Source of the DNA: Cristatella mucedo | Lineage: Eukaryota; Bryozoa; Phylactolaemata; Cristatellidae | Assembly (NCBI GenBank): GCA_009760855.2 | Contig: WPIO01000097.1 | Location: 1,394,001 to 1,458,000 of the forward strand | Reading direction: 5' to 3' | DNA length: 64,000 nt | In this document: in pieces, positions 36,901 to 47,189 of the stretch | How positions within the stretch are numbered: the first letter of the stretch is position 1 | How the letters are laid out: each line of letters starts with the position of its first letter | Made by a program: the position numbers and the translations under genes | The notes under the pieces: generated by a model | The model's input: the letters and a program-made list of their open reading frames with translations, nothing else | What the model was told of the DNA's origin: nothing | The model's database searches: none

Positions 36901-39900
36901 TGCAATGCTTGAAAGCTACGATGCGGGTGTTAGTCGTTACCTCAGGCCATCGTTCTGTTACTTTCACATTTTCTTGCTCGTAGCATTTAACTTTGAATTA
37001 AAAGTCAGTGTGTTTAGACAGATTTTAATGTTTGTTTATTAACTACGAACGCTAAATTTGCTGTGCAACTTGACTTTTCTTTCAAGCGTCCTGAATAGCA
37101 AGAAGGACACCACAACGGACGATTCGAGAAAAATTGACCATGCTGACCTAAAAACTGAACTAAGAAAAACAGCAGCGAGGATAGGTAAGCCTAGATGTAA
37201 ACTAACGTAATTGTAGAAGCTATTTAGCATCTTAGCTAGAACCGTTTATAAATTGAAGATACTCGGTAGTGGAATTCACCTCCTTAATAATAATAATAAT
37301 AATGCACTTGATAAAGCGCCCTCAGAGAACTCAATCTCTCTCTAGGCGCTTTACATTTGCTGCAAATGGAAATGCCATTGAATGGTGAGTAAAATCATGC
37401 TTAAAAAACAAACAAAATGAATAACATGGTTAGGGGTGACATGCACAGGGTCAGCATGCAAATGTGGTTAGTGGCAGCATGCACAGTGTCAGCACGCATA
37501 AGCACATCAAGGACGAATCACAGGGACCCACTAAATGCTGTCCTAAATAGGTGTGTTTTTAAATTCTTCTTAAATGTGGTCAGGTCAGGCGATGTTCTGA
37601 CGCAGGTCGGGAGGGAGTTCCAGGCTTTGGGAGCATACGAACTAAATGCACGGTCTCCAAAGGATTTGAGGTTTGTACGAGGTAGTGGTAAACTGTTGGA
37701 TTCCGATAAGCGGGTGGTACGATGCTTGGCCTGATGGGGGACTAGATCTGAGAGATAGGCTGGAGCCAAAGAATGAAGTGACCTAAAAGTGAGCGACATA
37801 ACCTAGAAGTCAATCCGTTGCTTGACTGGTAGCCAGTGCAGGTCGGCGAGAAGTGGAGTAATGTGGCAACTGCGACGCTCACGACAGACAAGCCTAGCTG
37901 GGGAGTTTTGCACCAGCTGCAATCGCCTGATCGCACATTCCGGTAAGCCAGCGAGCAGTGAGTTACAGAAGTCGAGACGGGATGTCACGAATGCATGGAC
38001 CAACTTGGACGTGGTATCATTATCTAAACAAGCCCGAATTTTAGCAATGTTATGAAGCTGAAAATAGGCAGACCTTTCGCTGTTGCGTACAACATGTCGC
38101 TGTCCGTCAGTCTGTTAATTAAATCTATCTATCTGCCCGTAAACTTGACAACACCTGTTTGATATAAGTTGGAATCTTAGAAGAAAAACCATATCAAGAA
38201 TACTGTTAACAGATCTTTACTACATAGATACGCATTTGAATAATCTTTGGCGAGTCAGCTTTGGCAAATTAGCTATGAATGGGACACATAATTTTTCGGT
38301 TAGATATGGTACAAGTATGCGTGCCTTTTCCGAATTTTAGCAGTGGTGGAGCTCAAATTATCTGCTCTACAGGCACAGCTGGAAGACCTAAAAACCAGTT
38401 CGCTCAACGATGCTGAGGTACCACTGTATGCCAGCTCGGTTAATAAGAATGAAGCAACGCCTTCTGATAAGAAAGCATGTGCGTTTCTAGGGTTGAATTC
38501 GTCTCAATTTTGCGGAACGTTAAACGCAACCGAGCCGTATACAATAACGTAAGGCGAACCATTAAAAGCATGCTATGGGGACCGCTTCTCGCAATTCGGA
38601 CTACATTTGAATGGAAAATTATTGCTCAGCATCTAAAGAACTTTTCCATTCCAATGATGCATTCGTTGCATACAGTGATAGCATGCTTGAAGGCCTTAAA
38701 ATAGCGTATTGAATACAAATGGCTCTATATTTGCTTAATAATGCGGCCTTGATGCTACCCATACAACGCTGGTTGCTCAATCGGCTCCTCTTATAGGGAA
38801 CCCTATTTTTAGACTTAAAGCCAAGAAATACCGTGTACGTTGCATTGGAAAGCACCATACTTAGGCATAAAATCTTTAAGGTCTCGGTTACACAGCGAGT
38901 TTAGCAGGAGAACAAGAAGCTGTGTTCTGTCATTATTTTGTTTTAACTGACGTTGAATCTTTGTCGTAACTCCGCCGCACTTGTATGCACTATTGAAAGA
39001 GAACAACTCAAGCCACCAGTATGAGCAAAGTATGAGTATGACAGTATAACAGTATATAATAGTATATAACAGTACGAGCAAAGAGCTCGTACAGCCGAAC
39101 CTACCTCCAAATGAGATCTGCTTCCTTTTTCTGCAAGCAGCGGGAGAAGTAGAGGTCTCCGTGGAGAATCATCTCGCACACTTAAAATACCCCCAAAATT
39201 TTCAGACTGTTTTGAAGATTTTTTCGGATAAAAAATTGGACCACCAGCAAATGTCCGTCCAGCTTACCAAGACTATCGTTGTCTCATCCAGAATTCGGTA
39301 TATTCGCTTGCACAGCCATGCAATCGCGTTTTCTTTATTTTGAGCCATTTATAATGAAAAGCGTTCTAATTGCAGGAAAGAAATCGCTCTACTCAAAGGA
39401 AAGGTAAGAGCGCAGCGGAGCTACGTCTTCGCGGCAAAGTACGCTCAGTCCACCGAAGCGTCTTGTTTAGCTCTTGTCTGAGGCGGTCTGGGTGGGATAC
39501 ACACGGTCAAAACAACACAAAAACGAGATGTACTCAATCACAAGCAGAAATAAGCTGGCTACGGTGGCCTACTGATGTCAATACTCTATTTCGACTGCAA
39601 TGATCATTGCTGCACCGAAGCAATGCATTGAATTTATAAATTAGGTAGTATGAATCACAAGCACGAAGACGCAGGGCTAAAATAATCTGTGCCGTAGTAT
39701 AAAAGGATAGTCTGGTGTCAGAAGGCTGGACGCATTGATCGACCTGGCCCTGTTATGCAATCCCGCATAATTGGCAAGCAGCGGGCCAAGCCAGACGTCT
39801 TTTTACGACAAGCGAATGCAGTCTTTCGTTGAGAAATCCATGGCCACTGCCACGGCCTGTGTATTTCTAGGGTGTACACTAGTACACGCACATTCATAAT

Positions 39901-42899
39901 CAGCTTTGTTTACGTCTATATGCACATGTCTGCATATTTACCTGTAAATAAATATATATACATATAAGTGCAGACGTGCATATAAATATGTATATTTGCG
40001 TACACACATTGTCAAACCTGGCGTTACCCGCTACTGGTTATTACAGCCAATCTATATAGCACCACTTGCTTATAAGAGCAAACTTCCGTATGATACCATT
40101 GAACACATCCAATTCTTTCTTTAGTCTACGTTTAATTTCAAAGTGTGCATTTAATTCACTGTTTACCAGTCAGCGCTGACTCTTTCAACGATGACTGCAC
40201 GGTCCACATAAAGGGCCTCTGTCCTCCCAATTTAATTACGAACCCCACCCCTCACAACCGCTGCGGCATCCTAACTCGCCTCAGGAATACACCTAAACTC
40301 TCAGAGTTCTTACGTCATAACCCTTAATTGAACAGACCTTAAAAACTACTCGAGGTTTGTAATAATTTATGGACTTTACAGCACACGATAACGCAATATT
40401 GAATTTATTATACTCACCAGAGAGATCATGTCAGGAATACACAATGTAAACAGGATTGGTACGAGCTTGTAGTACTATGCAACAGTATGCAATTATGAAA
40501 TATGACTTACTTGGAAGTGTGAAAGATGGAGACAGGTGGATAAGGCGAATTATATCTCCATTAATTAAAGCGAGCAAGTCCGTCACGCCGCAAGATGGCG
40601 CACTTGCATCACGTGGCAAGATGGCGAACTTCCTTCAAGCGGCAAGATGGCGCCGTGTTGTCTTCCGTGACGGAATTACACCCACTAAGACTCAGCGAAG
40701 TGAGTCCACAGGCTGTGAGCTGCTCGTAGCATAATTAGTCAGTTGGCCAATCAGCCGCTAAAAAATTACTGTCGTCATATTTTATCGGTCCGCCCCGAAG
40801 CCCCTGTTACCTCTTCTTTTGCACCGCCGGCCGCTGGCAACCTTATATACAAATTCGCGAATCAATTTAGTTCGTGATGACTCTTATGAATCCTAATATT
40901 CCTAACGCGTTCAATCAGAACACGCATTATTGTAGTCCAGGGAAGGTGCTCTTATCTATATGAGCCTGGTTGTGGTTTGAGTCCCGTAGCAGGCCATTCT
41001 TTATTGCCCAATGCAAGTAGCAGCGACCGAGACAGCGACTAAAGCTCTTTCGCCACTATATAAATGAAGCTGTTGAACCACTTGAGCTTTGCTTAACTTC
41101 ACTTAATTTACCGATTATTCAACAATGTAATTCACGCTAAGTAATTTGGTTGCGAGATTTCTTTCATGGGAAGTATGCAGCCGGGCGAGCACATAGACTG
41201 GCCGAGTTAGTTTAATTTTTGATAACAAAAATTAATAAAAAATATCGACTGATTGAGTAGCAAGTAGCAACTAGCAAGGCTTACAACAGCCACATTTATA
41301 GAGCGGTAAAATAGCCATAGTGGCCTTTACACCACTTGCATGACTCAAAAATACACGCCTTCTGCAGGGCTAGAGCCCACGACCTAGCTCGTGAAGTGTG
41401 AGCACATTATCACAGGTAAGAGTGTGCGTGCGTGCCTGTTTGCACTCACTCCCATACTGGCACTTGTGATTGCTAACGCGTACGTTACCTTGGAAGGAGC
41501 AGGTGCGGTGAAGCTGTTGATATTAATACAATCACGTGCTGCATTGGCTTCGAGTATTCGATAAGCGAAGTGGAGTAAAGCTACACGCCACCCAGGCGGC
41601 CAACCGGTTTTCCAATTACTACAGCGTAACCATTTATTTTAGGTCGAAGGTTGTTGTACAAGATCAGTGCAGCCGTGCTTACCGCTCGATGGGCAACAGC
41701 AATTCCAAACTGGCTATAACGGTAAGAAGTCTTGATCATATGTAGCACTAGCTATATACCATGTCTGGATATCAATAGCACTACCGTAAAGTTTGTTAGA
41801 GGTACACAAGGCTGTAATAATAATAAAAATTAAAAAGTAATTTTGCGAGCGGCATAAGAGAAATGAATCTCTTCATAGCTCTTTTAAATATTTCTTTTAT
41901 AAATGAATATGGAGTGGCTTAGTTAATGTATTAGTAAATAAAAAATTCAGTGGAAACTTGTTAATGATATTTCAAGTCGAAAACATGTTTTGGAGGCATG
42001 ACAATCGAGCTCTCCTACTAAAGACTAAAAATAAAAGGTTATTCTAAAGACTAAAAATAAAAGGTTATTTTCGGCTTAACCGACTGTGTCGACACAAGAA
42101 AAATTCATATGAAGCCAATACTTCCACAGGTTCCTCATAGCGTGTCCTCCGTCCAATCAATTTTATTAAGTTCTCTTAGTGTGCCGTACAAATAGCATTT
42201 TATGAATTATTTATGAATTTGTACGTGCTGATACTGTGCACGCCACCGCTAGTTAGTTGGGAGTCTTCATTTCCTATGGATGGAAAATGTCTGGGGAAGA
42301 CAGTAAGCTCTCTCGTGGCGCAGTAAAAAGTGTTTCATTATTTTCATTTTTACTATTTTTCCTAATTCAATCATTCAAAGTGGATATGGCGTGCTCGATA
42401 AGTGGCTAAGTGGATGCATGCTCAAAATAAAGCCTCCGCGCTTGGCCCGCGTCGCTTGGCCTGCGTCAAGCTGTAGAGCAGGGCTGCGGCGAGGATGAGC
42501 GCTAGCCTGCCGCCGGCTTAGCTTCTTCGCGCTAGGTAGCTCGGCGTGCTGCGCCCGCGAGCACTCGCGAAAATAAGCGCTCACGTGCGCGAGCTGCTTT
42601 TATTGCACGCGCCTGCAGGCTGCCATGCGAACAGCGTGTCGTGCGCGAGGACATTCGCCGTCCTCTCTGCCGATGATTGTGTGTGCAACGACGAGCGGTG
42701 TCCTGCGGATGCCTGCGGAAAAGTCGCCGTCGTCTGCGGAGCGTTTCTCCTATTGGCTGCCGTCGTGACTGCACTGTGCCTTGCCCGGAGCGCGTTGGCG
42801 TTCTTCGGCGTCGTTTTGACTTCGCTGCTGGTGCGAATGCAGACGGAGGAAGAAGATGATTACGTCGATATATCGTATCTGTTTCCTTCACCCGAGTAA
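30849..42899 (+). CDS. Unrecognised multi-exon gene: helical/coiled-coil protein, possibly with one membrane span
   Basis: Seven exon-like blocks on the plus strand (30849-30991, 31739-31820, 37087-37184, 38341-38548, 39376-39403, 41643-41721, 42619-42899) each have an AG acceptor and a GT donor or stop. Their phases join in one frame if a 10-nt microexon at 31899-31908 is included. The inferred product has helical segments rich in L, E, K and R, with the best coiled coil across 37141-38400. It then has two N-glycosylation sequons, a Cys-rich segment, about 20-30 hydrophobic residues and an acidic tail with YVDI and YLFP. I do not recognise the family. The coiled-coil exons are better supported than the membrane-protein end, which lies in GC-rich DNA where long frames arise by chance. 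The 5' end is not found. Confidence 0.4.
31357..31389. repeat. Perfect 33-bp palindrome
   Basis: Arm ctgcattgtaagccca (31357-31372), centre base g, and its exact complement (31374-31389). Confidence 0.97.
31739..31820 (+). CDS. Candidate exon encoding an amphipathic helix
   Basis: Acceptor aatgaacag, donor ACCG|gtaact; 27 codons plus one base, phase 0 to 1. It reads VIQMLRKATFEIKADNYQLR then MALRDAT, with hydrophobic residues spaced as in a coiled coil. No homologue recognised. Confidence 0.45.
31910..33137. other. Candidate intron, no firm feature
   Basis: A plus frame at 32104-32307 (ELQMKRRAIAALAMLKLLEI) is open but lacks a good donor. Confidence 0.4.
33138..33290 (-). mobile_element. 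SINE type 2 with LINE-like 3' tail
   Basis: tgtatagcgccccaagagaa cttaatctct at the left (reversed LINE-like tail), then ggggctcgagcccaggacct (reversed B box region) and a reversed A-box region ending accaagccaggtcgg. Confidence 0.75.
33514..33855 (+). CDS. Unrecognised basic open reading frame
   Basis: The plus frame is open for about 113 codons to TAG with no good ATG. It encodes a basic sequence including LTSEINKIVDRLLSGIRKSA and NRLYKRFTQQNRDKKRWMYL. A weak acceptor (cataaaccag) lies at its start. It resembles neither LINE family. It could be a terminal exon or a decayed element; the minus strand is also open here. Confidence 0.22.
   Translation, partial: YPNRILRRREYINQHSRLTSEINKIVDRLLSGIRKSASRICTRFAKISPKTNLREAISTQAEPKKESRAYTPRRELNNVSQGAKIVSVWKKSSNRLYKRFTQQNRDKKRWMYL
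33890..34365 (-). mobile_element. LINE family A fragment with internal deletion
   Basis: Reversed tail accctcaaagaactcaatcc at the left, then the thumb region gttacagaagtcgagacggg, cttgtctaaacaagcccgaa and gatgtggtcatctaatgaaa. The WNSLP part is missing. Confidence 0.8.
34366..35674. other. Candidate intron, holds only the SINE at 35098
   Basis: No other supported feature. Confidence 0.45.
35098..35215 (+). mobile_element. SINE type 2 with LINE-like 3' tail
   Basis: Forward copy: gaggtcgagggcttgagccc (B-box relic) followed by agctcctgaatagagatgaa and gttctcgatggcgctgtata, the LINE-like tail. Confidence 0.7.
35675..35947 (+). mobile_element. LINE family A 3' end, young
   Basis: It starts at catctatttaggacagcatt (the HLFRTAFSGSL end) and runs to (TTA)n at 35928-35947. 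It is almost identical to the reversed copies at 36107 and 37288. Confidence 0.88.
36107..36785 (-). mobile_element. LINE family A 3' part
   Basis: (TAA)n at 36107-36124 marks the reversed tail. The C-terminal region and thumb (ARLVCRERH) follow. Small indels break the frame. Confidence 0.87.
37087..37184 (+). CDS. Candidate coiled-coil exon
   Basis: Acceptor tgacttttctttcaag (good pyrimidine tract), donor ATAG|gtaagc (consensus). Only one frame is open: VLNSKKDTTTDDSRKIDHAD then LKTELRKTAARI. The last part has heptad-like leucine and isoleucine spacing. It sits between two LINE copies of the same orientation, in otherwise unique sequence. Confidence 0.6.
37288..38075 (-). mobile_element. 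LINE family A 3' part, well preserved
   Basis: The reversed tail (aataataataataat) starts at 37288. The minus frame includes APKAWNSLPTCVRTSPDL, LKTHLFRTAFSGSL and LQLVQNSPARLVCRERRS. It lies between the coiled-coil exons 37087 and 38341. Confidence 0.9.
38341..38548 (+). CDS. Candidate coiled-coil exon with tandem acceptor
   Basis: Acceptor ccgaattttag|cag, a NAGNAG pair three bases apart that keeps the frame. It begins VVELKLSALQAQLEDLKTSS, a clear coiled coil continuing the previous exon. One donor is GAG|gtacca at 38417; the frame also runs on to AC|gtaagg after 38548, adding 43 residues with two NxS/T sequons. The longer form is the one that joins the 39376 exon in the KEIALLKGK frame. 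Confidence 0.55.
39376..39403 (+). CDS. Candidate 28-nt exon
   Basis: Acceptor ttctaattgcag, donor AAAG|gtaaga (consensus). In the favoured frame it encodes KEIALLKGK. It is short, so its reality rests on the two strong splice signals and phase agreement with both neighbours. Confidence 0.4.
39404..40590. other. Candidate intron, no firm feature
   Basis: A minisatellite-like patch of agtataacagtatataatag lies just upstream near 39040-39075; nothing else supported. Confidence 0.4.
40591..40668. promoter_or_regulatory. Three 26-bp tandem units carrying YY1-like motifs
   Basis: CAAGATGGCG occurs at 40591, 40617 and 40643, exactly 26 bp apart. The units share CAAGATGGCG-nACTTnC-nTCAnGnGG in the first two and diverge in the third. 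CAAGATGGCG is the core of the YY1 site (CAAGATGGCGGC). The first unit also has an E-box CACGTG. Function is inferred. Confidence 0.5.
40935..41100 (+). mobile_element. tRNA-derived SINE type 1
   Basis: B-box GGTTTGAGTCC near 40973, gcaggccattctttattgcc, aaagctctttcgccactata and gaagctgttgaaccactt. Confidence 0.75.
41325..41440 (-). mobile_element. tRNA-derived SINE type 1, truncated
   Basis: Reversed gatagcc relic (atagccatagtggcctttac) and reversed head (ctagagcccacgacctagct, cgtgaagtgtgagcac). Confidence 0.6.
41643..41721 (+). CDS. Candidate exon, Cys-rich
   Basis: Acceptor accatttattttag, donor ACG|gtaaga (consensus). Joined in phase 0 it encodes VEGCCTRSVQPCLPLDGQQQ then FQTGYN plus one base. 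A second frame is also open, and the third is stopped near the end, so the frame is inferred from splicing. Confidence 0.35.
42018..42069. repeat. Direct repeat, 26 bp x 2
   Basis: ctaaagactaaaaataaaag gttatt is repeated head to tail without change. Confidence 0.9.
42215..42358 (+). mobile_element. LINE family A 3' UTR fragment, decayed
   Basis: The sequence gtacgtgctgatactgtgca (family gcgtgctgacactgtgca) and a degraded tail ending in cattattttcatttt support this. Confidence 0.55.
42619..42899 (+). CDS. Candidate terminal exon: Cys-rich ectodomain, membrane span, acidic tail
   Basis: A good acceptor (gcttttattgcacgcgcctgcag) precedes 92 codons and TAA. The order is a short Cys-rich part (DDCVCNDERCPADACGK), a hydrophobic stretch from about residue 34 (VAVVCGAFLLLAAVV...), and a tail EEEDDYVDISYLFPSPE. 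This looks like the C-terminus of a type I membrane protein with tyrosine motifs. The opposite strand is also open and the DNA is GC-rich, so it may be fortuitous. Confidence 0.3.
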
Positions 42900-43652
42900 A
42901 CTAAGCAGATGCAAGCGGTGCGCAGTCTGGAGCGCACCCGGCCAAAATCGCTACGAGAGTGGACGCAGGCGACTGCGCCGACGTGACCGGGGTCGTCACA
43001 CTGGCGCTGGCAAGCGGCGCATGACGTCACACCAGCTCTGGCGAGCGGCGCTGCATGAATTTCGGGTTCGTCCGCGTTTGATGCGTCAAGACGAGACTCG
43101 TCAACAAGTATGCAGACGCAGACAGCCTTTCTGCTGCAGGCCGAAGCAGGACGGCAGTACTTAATAGCTCGCGCAAAAAATAAGAGAAGCGCCAATCTGG
43201 CAAAGAAGGGTCCGACCCGCTATACTAAATGGTTAACCAAGTAGGAGAGTTAATTTAATGAGAGCCGACGCTGGTACAAAAAAGGCCCGAGTTAAATCCA
43301 AGCGACAGCTAAGAATATTAGTGAGGTACGAAAAAAACTACAGTTTCAATAAAGCCTATCTAGATCAAGAGAGAGCTTCCTCTTGAACTAAAAAGTCTTT
43401 CGGAGGCACACAAGTACTCGTTTTCGCTAAAGCTCGAGCTCCCGAATATGCGCTTATTAAATTGCTGATACGCCAAAGGATGTGCACTTGCTCGATGGGA
43501 TACGGCTTTTGCGTTGCACACTGTAATCCAGCTGACTTCCGAAACCGCCGAAAGTATGGGAATTTTGACTAGTCACTTACTTGAGTCTCATTGGGTTAAG
43601 TGTTTTTCCCCAAAGCAACATCGCTGAGGCGAAATTGTTACTACTGCCACAT
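42900..43652. other. No supported feature
   Basis: GC-rich to about 43160, with overlapping open frames on both strands that look fortuitous. Confidence 0.4.
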
Positions 43653-43940
43653 TTAATGCAACTCGTCTAAATCTCCATGCGAGTTTTGCTTCAGCAACGT
43701 GAGCAATTTTTTTCTAGTGTCCGCCGCGTTACCTTTAAGTCTAGTATCCACCGCACCACCCGGCATTGGAAAGAATCCTTCGGACATTTGAGCCTGTCCA
43801 GTTGATGCCAGCGGCGACAGCATCAGACTTTTAGAGCGCCGCTGGGCTCGCTTAAGCTCGTTTATCACCATTGCGCGGGTACGCGGGTTGCAGGGCGCAC
43901 TCGGATATCCTGCACGCGTTGCTAGAGTGGCAGCCTCCAT
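43653..43940 (-). CDS. Candidate short protein or first exon, unrecognised
   Basis: ATG at 43940 opens 95 codons to TAA. The protein is basic and Ser/Pro-rich in the middle (ELKRAQRRSKSLMLSPLAS), then MSEGFFPMPGGAVDTRLK and a leucine-rich end TRKKLLTLLK. A possible donor (CTTAAAG|gtaacg) at 43733 would make this a first coding exon. The composition looks more natural than neighbouring GC-rich shadow frames. It is divergent to the 44111 frame, which would suit a shared promoter near 44.0 kb. Family unknown. Confidence 0.4.
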   Translation of the reverse strand: MEAATLATRAGYPSAPCNPRTRAMVINELKRAQRRSKSLMLSPLASTGQAQMSEGFFPMPGGAVDTRLKGNAADTRKKLLTLLKQNSHGDLDELH

Positions 43941-44110
43941 AAAGAATACCCGGATAGACAGCGGGCTGCCATCGAATAGCTACCCGGACGGACCGAGCGT
44001 GCAGGTACGTATGTAGTGCGGATTCGTTATAATCGAGTTACGACGTGGAATGGCATCGATTAATTTCATCGAGCTACGCGTGCAAAACGAGCTCGAGGAG
44101 TGGCGGCGTG

Positions 44111-44239
44111 ATGACGAAATTAGGATTCTTTGACAATGTTTTCAAAGGCAAAAGGGAAAACGCGAAGGAGAGACCTGAGACGACAGCGAGCGATTGGATG
44201 ACAAAAGAGGCACACCTGCTTAACGATACCGTTCGTTAG
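44111..44239 (+). CDS. Candidate first coding exon, unrecognised
   Basis: ATG at 44111 has G at -3. It opens 42 codons beginning MTKLGFFDNVFKGKRENAKE and then TASDWMTKEAHLLNDTVR. A donor-like gttagg lies at the stop, so the exon could end two codons early. Short, charged and plausible, but without confirmed downstream exons. Confidence 0.28.
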   Translation: MTKLGFFDNVFKGKRENAKERPETTASDWMTKEAHLLNDTVR

Positions 44240-45065
44240 GGATACGGCACTTCGCGAAGGTTCGGGAGTAATTGAACTGATGACTAACGCAGAACTGGAA
44301 GGCGAGAGATTGACCCGGCACGTTCTTGCGTAAGTGGAGATGTAGCGGAAGTCGATCGGTGACTACGCGTCGCTATGGACGACGTCGAGCGGCCGGAGGG
44401 CGCGAACGAGGTTGCAGACCGCGTCAGCGCGCCATTTATGGTACCTGATTTTCCAAATCGGTTGCAATGCCTATCAGTAGCACAGGACACCATAGTGATG
44501 CAATGACGAAGATTTCAACGGATGCCATTGGAACGCCCGAACTTCGTTTAAAGGACACTCGGCTTTACTGGCGGCTTACTTTCGCCAATTCGCAACACCG
44601 CGTCGCTCTCCCGAAGCCCGACTGCCCGGCGCTTTCTCCTGCTACCGACGCCAGCGCTGCTTTTTCATCGTTCTTCTGCTAGCTAATATCATTAATATGA
44701 TTAATTTAAATGATTAATATCGTCGCTTGGTAATCTATTTGCTCTATTACCTCGTGGAGAATTGCTTCTTGAGCCGCCGCTACAGCGAGAAAGCCGCCGC
44801 CGCTGCCGCCACGGCCGCCACGGCCGCCGCGGCGGTCGCGAAGACGCGGCGAGTCGTATCGCTAGCTCCACGCCGAAATGCGACTCGCTCGGGTAACGGG
44901 CCTTTGGCCGGTCGGCCTCGCCACGGGCCAGATTGCCATCGGTAGATGCGGTCGTCGCTGCCGCGTCGGCTGGGCGGCTGACGCCGATAATTAGATCAGG
45001 ATTCTAGTGCTCGCCTCGCCGCCCGCCGGGATGCCAGCGAGCAGGTGTAGAGGCAGAGGTAGAGG

Positions 45066-45104
45066 CGCCGGCGGCGGGGGCGGGGGCGGCGGCGGCGGCG
45101 GCGA
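45066..45104. repeat. (GGC)n trinucleotide tract
   Basis: ggcggcgg repeats with GGGGGC breaks in the GC-rich region; the polyglycine and polyproline frames are probably artefacts. Confidence 0.9.
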
Positions 45105-46326
45105 GTCTCGTTCAGCGTCCTTCGCTAGGGACGCGCGTCGTGGAGCTTTAATGCAGTGCGGTGGCTTGATAGGCTCCGGTGTTTTTACTAACGAACTTCT
45201 GCGAGCGCTTGTTTGCCGACTCGAGTCTTCCTTTGCGGTGCGCACAAAAGGCCTTTTAGCTCAAGCTTATTTGGTAGCCAGATTGCCATATCAAGCCAGC
45301 GCCAAATAATACAATGGAGTCTCAATTATAATTTGTCTCGGCGAGGCCGTCGGTTTCCAGCCTCCAGCGCGGGAGGTCGGCACGGGGCGCCGGCGCAGGT
45401 CGCCACAGGTCGGTGCCGCATCGCATTGTGCGTCTGCCAATGGCTGAGCAATTTCTTTCGGGTACTTGTCTGATGGACGGCCGGTTGAGAATGGCGCAAG
45501 GTTGACGCCCTGAATGTCAATTTTTTAGGGATACTTATAAAAACCTCTTAAGTAATCTCCGGGGATCACAGCGCGAGCTGTGAGTAGATGAAAGATTGTA
45601 TAGACTAAAACGCGAAATGGAAGAGATCCTCATGGCGCAGGCAAACTCGCATTCAAATAAATTTAGGCAGATTCAGGCAGCTTTTAATTGTTCAGCAGCG
45701 GAAGAGGCGTGACGGTAATCGTCCAGCCTGCAGCGGGAAGTAAAGAAATCCCTCGCTGAAGGGCTTGAACCAGTGAAATTCGCCGCGAGAGTGAGTGCGA
45801 GCACTTTGTCCACGCGCTAAGACCGCAAGGCGTGCAGCGACGAGGGCAGCGTTCGAGGACAGCGCGTTTTGAGCTGCCGCGTAGTGGGCCGCGTTGCCGG
45901 CCGAGCTTCGAAACAAATCTGTTCGCCGAGTCGCTCCAGCGACCACCTGGCGGGACGCCGGCAGACGGCCTACTTAGGCGTGGCGCATTTCCGCGGTATT
46001 CGCTAGCGTGGGATTGACCCTAAATAAGAGGCAAACGCAATCGCGCGGCGTGCAGTAGCGTACTGGTCTCTCAGCCTTCGCCGGCTAGCGATGGCGGCGC
46101 AGGCGTATCGTGGCGCAGGAGCAGTGACCAGCAGACGAAGCGCACAGGAAGAGGGCTAAAGCCCCTCCCCCAACCCCCACGAGTCTGGCTGAGGTGGCGT
46201 GGCAGGGCTGCTGCAGCCGTTTCAGTCGCCCCCCCAACTTTGCCGAGAGCCTACGCATCTCTGTAGCCTCCGTCCCCAATGAGTACTCGGTGGCGGGCGC
46301 GACGCCAAGCGTCCGCGCCTGAGCGG

Positions 46327-46328
46327 AC

Positions 46329-46364
<36 letters not shown>
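46327..46364. repeat. (CGG)n trinucleotide tract
   Basis: About 11 uninterrupted CGG units in GC-rich DNA; typical of 5' UTR-type repeats, but no gene is proven here. Confidence 0.9.
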
Positions 46365-46365
<1 letters not shown>

Positions 46366-47189
46366 CTGCAGCTTCGCCAACTTTTCCGGAGCTGCCCGCT
46401 CGCTCTCCCGGCGGCCCGCCCCCAACCGCGAACGATTAGCCGGCGGAATGGAAAACAAGCGGATCGGGTGATCTATTGTTTATCGCAAAATGGCACTGCT
46501 CGGCTTCTTAACGCCGGAGCTTCGCGACTCGGGGCGCTTTGTGTTAGGCGAAGGCTCGTGAAGCCGATGGAACGTGAAACGCGACACGTCCCAAAGTGCC
46601 GGCGAACTTTCGCGGTAGGTCCTCGGTTCCGCTCGGCGCCGACGAGGAAGCGCCGCGCCGGAGAGCGCTGGCTCGGCAGAAGTACGCTGCTGCCGAGCGG
46701 AGGCGGAGGACCGCCGTCGCCCGCCCCGCCTCGCCCGCCGGGCAAGTCGCCCTGTCGCTCGGCGCGGCTCGACAATTTGAGTCGGCTGCCGGGGCTGCAG
46801 CCGACGTCTCGCTCTTCGTGGGCTTGGCCGCGAGGTTCGGCCTTTTGAAAGCGCGGCGTATTTCCTGCCTAGCTCTCATTCGGCGGCGAGCATGTTCAAG
46901 ACCCTTCGCGAGCTAAACAATCCTCGCGGCCACTCAAGCAACAGCGGCCGAGCGTGTCCTGGCAACGCACTAGGTTAGGTTCGAGAAGTTCGCTAGCTAC
47001 AATCTAGCCGCTCGAACGGCAGGCTGGAGAGCTGGCTCAAGCTCCGCTACCGTTTTTCCAAGTAAAAATGTTCTAAAGCAACTGTTTTGAGTCATTCAAC
47101 TCAGCGGTCTCCGGACGGTACTGGTGACAGCAGGGCGTTTTGCATGAGAACGGTTCAATCCTTGGTGGATCGTTGGAAGGGCGCGGTAG

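Larger units (their letters stand above)
44240..47189. other. GC-rich region, no proven gene
   Basis: Long frames on both strands are rich in Ala, Gly, Arg and Pro, as expected by chance at this GC level. Possible CpG island(s) and promoters. Confidence 0.4.

Noticed and set aside
37417-37734. 105-codon plus frame beginning MNNMVRGDMHRVSMQMWLVA, also at 29163 (minus) and 36212
   Set aside because: It is the antisense of the LINE family A C-terminal region and recurs only with that repeat.
46279-46916. Overlapping 100-190-codon frames in GC-rich DNA
   Set aside because: Open on several frames and both strands with Ala/Arg/Pro/Gly bias; expected by chance.
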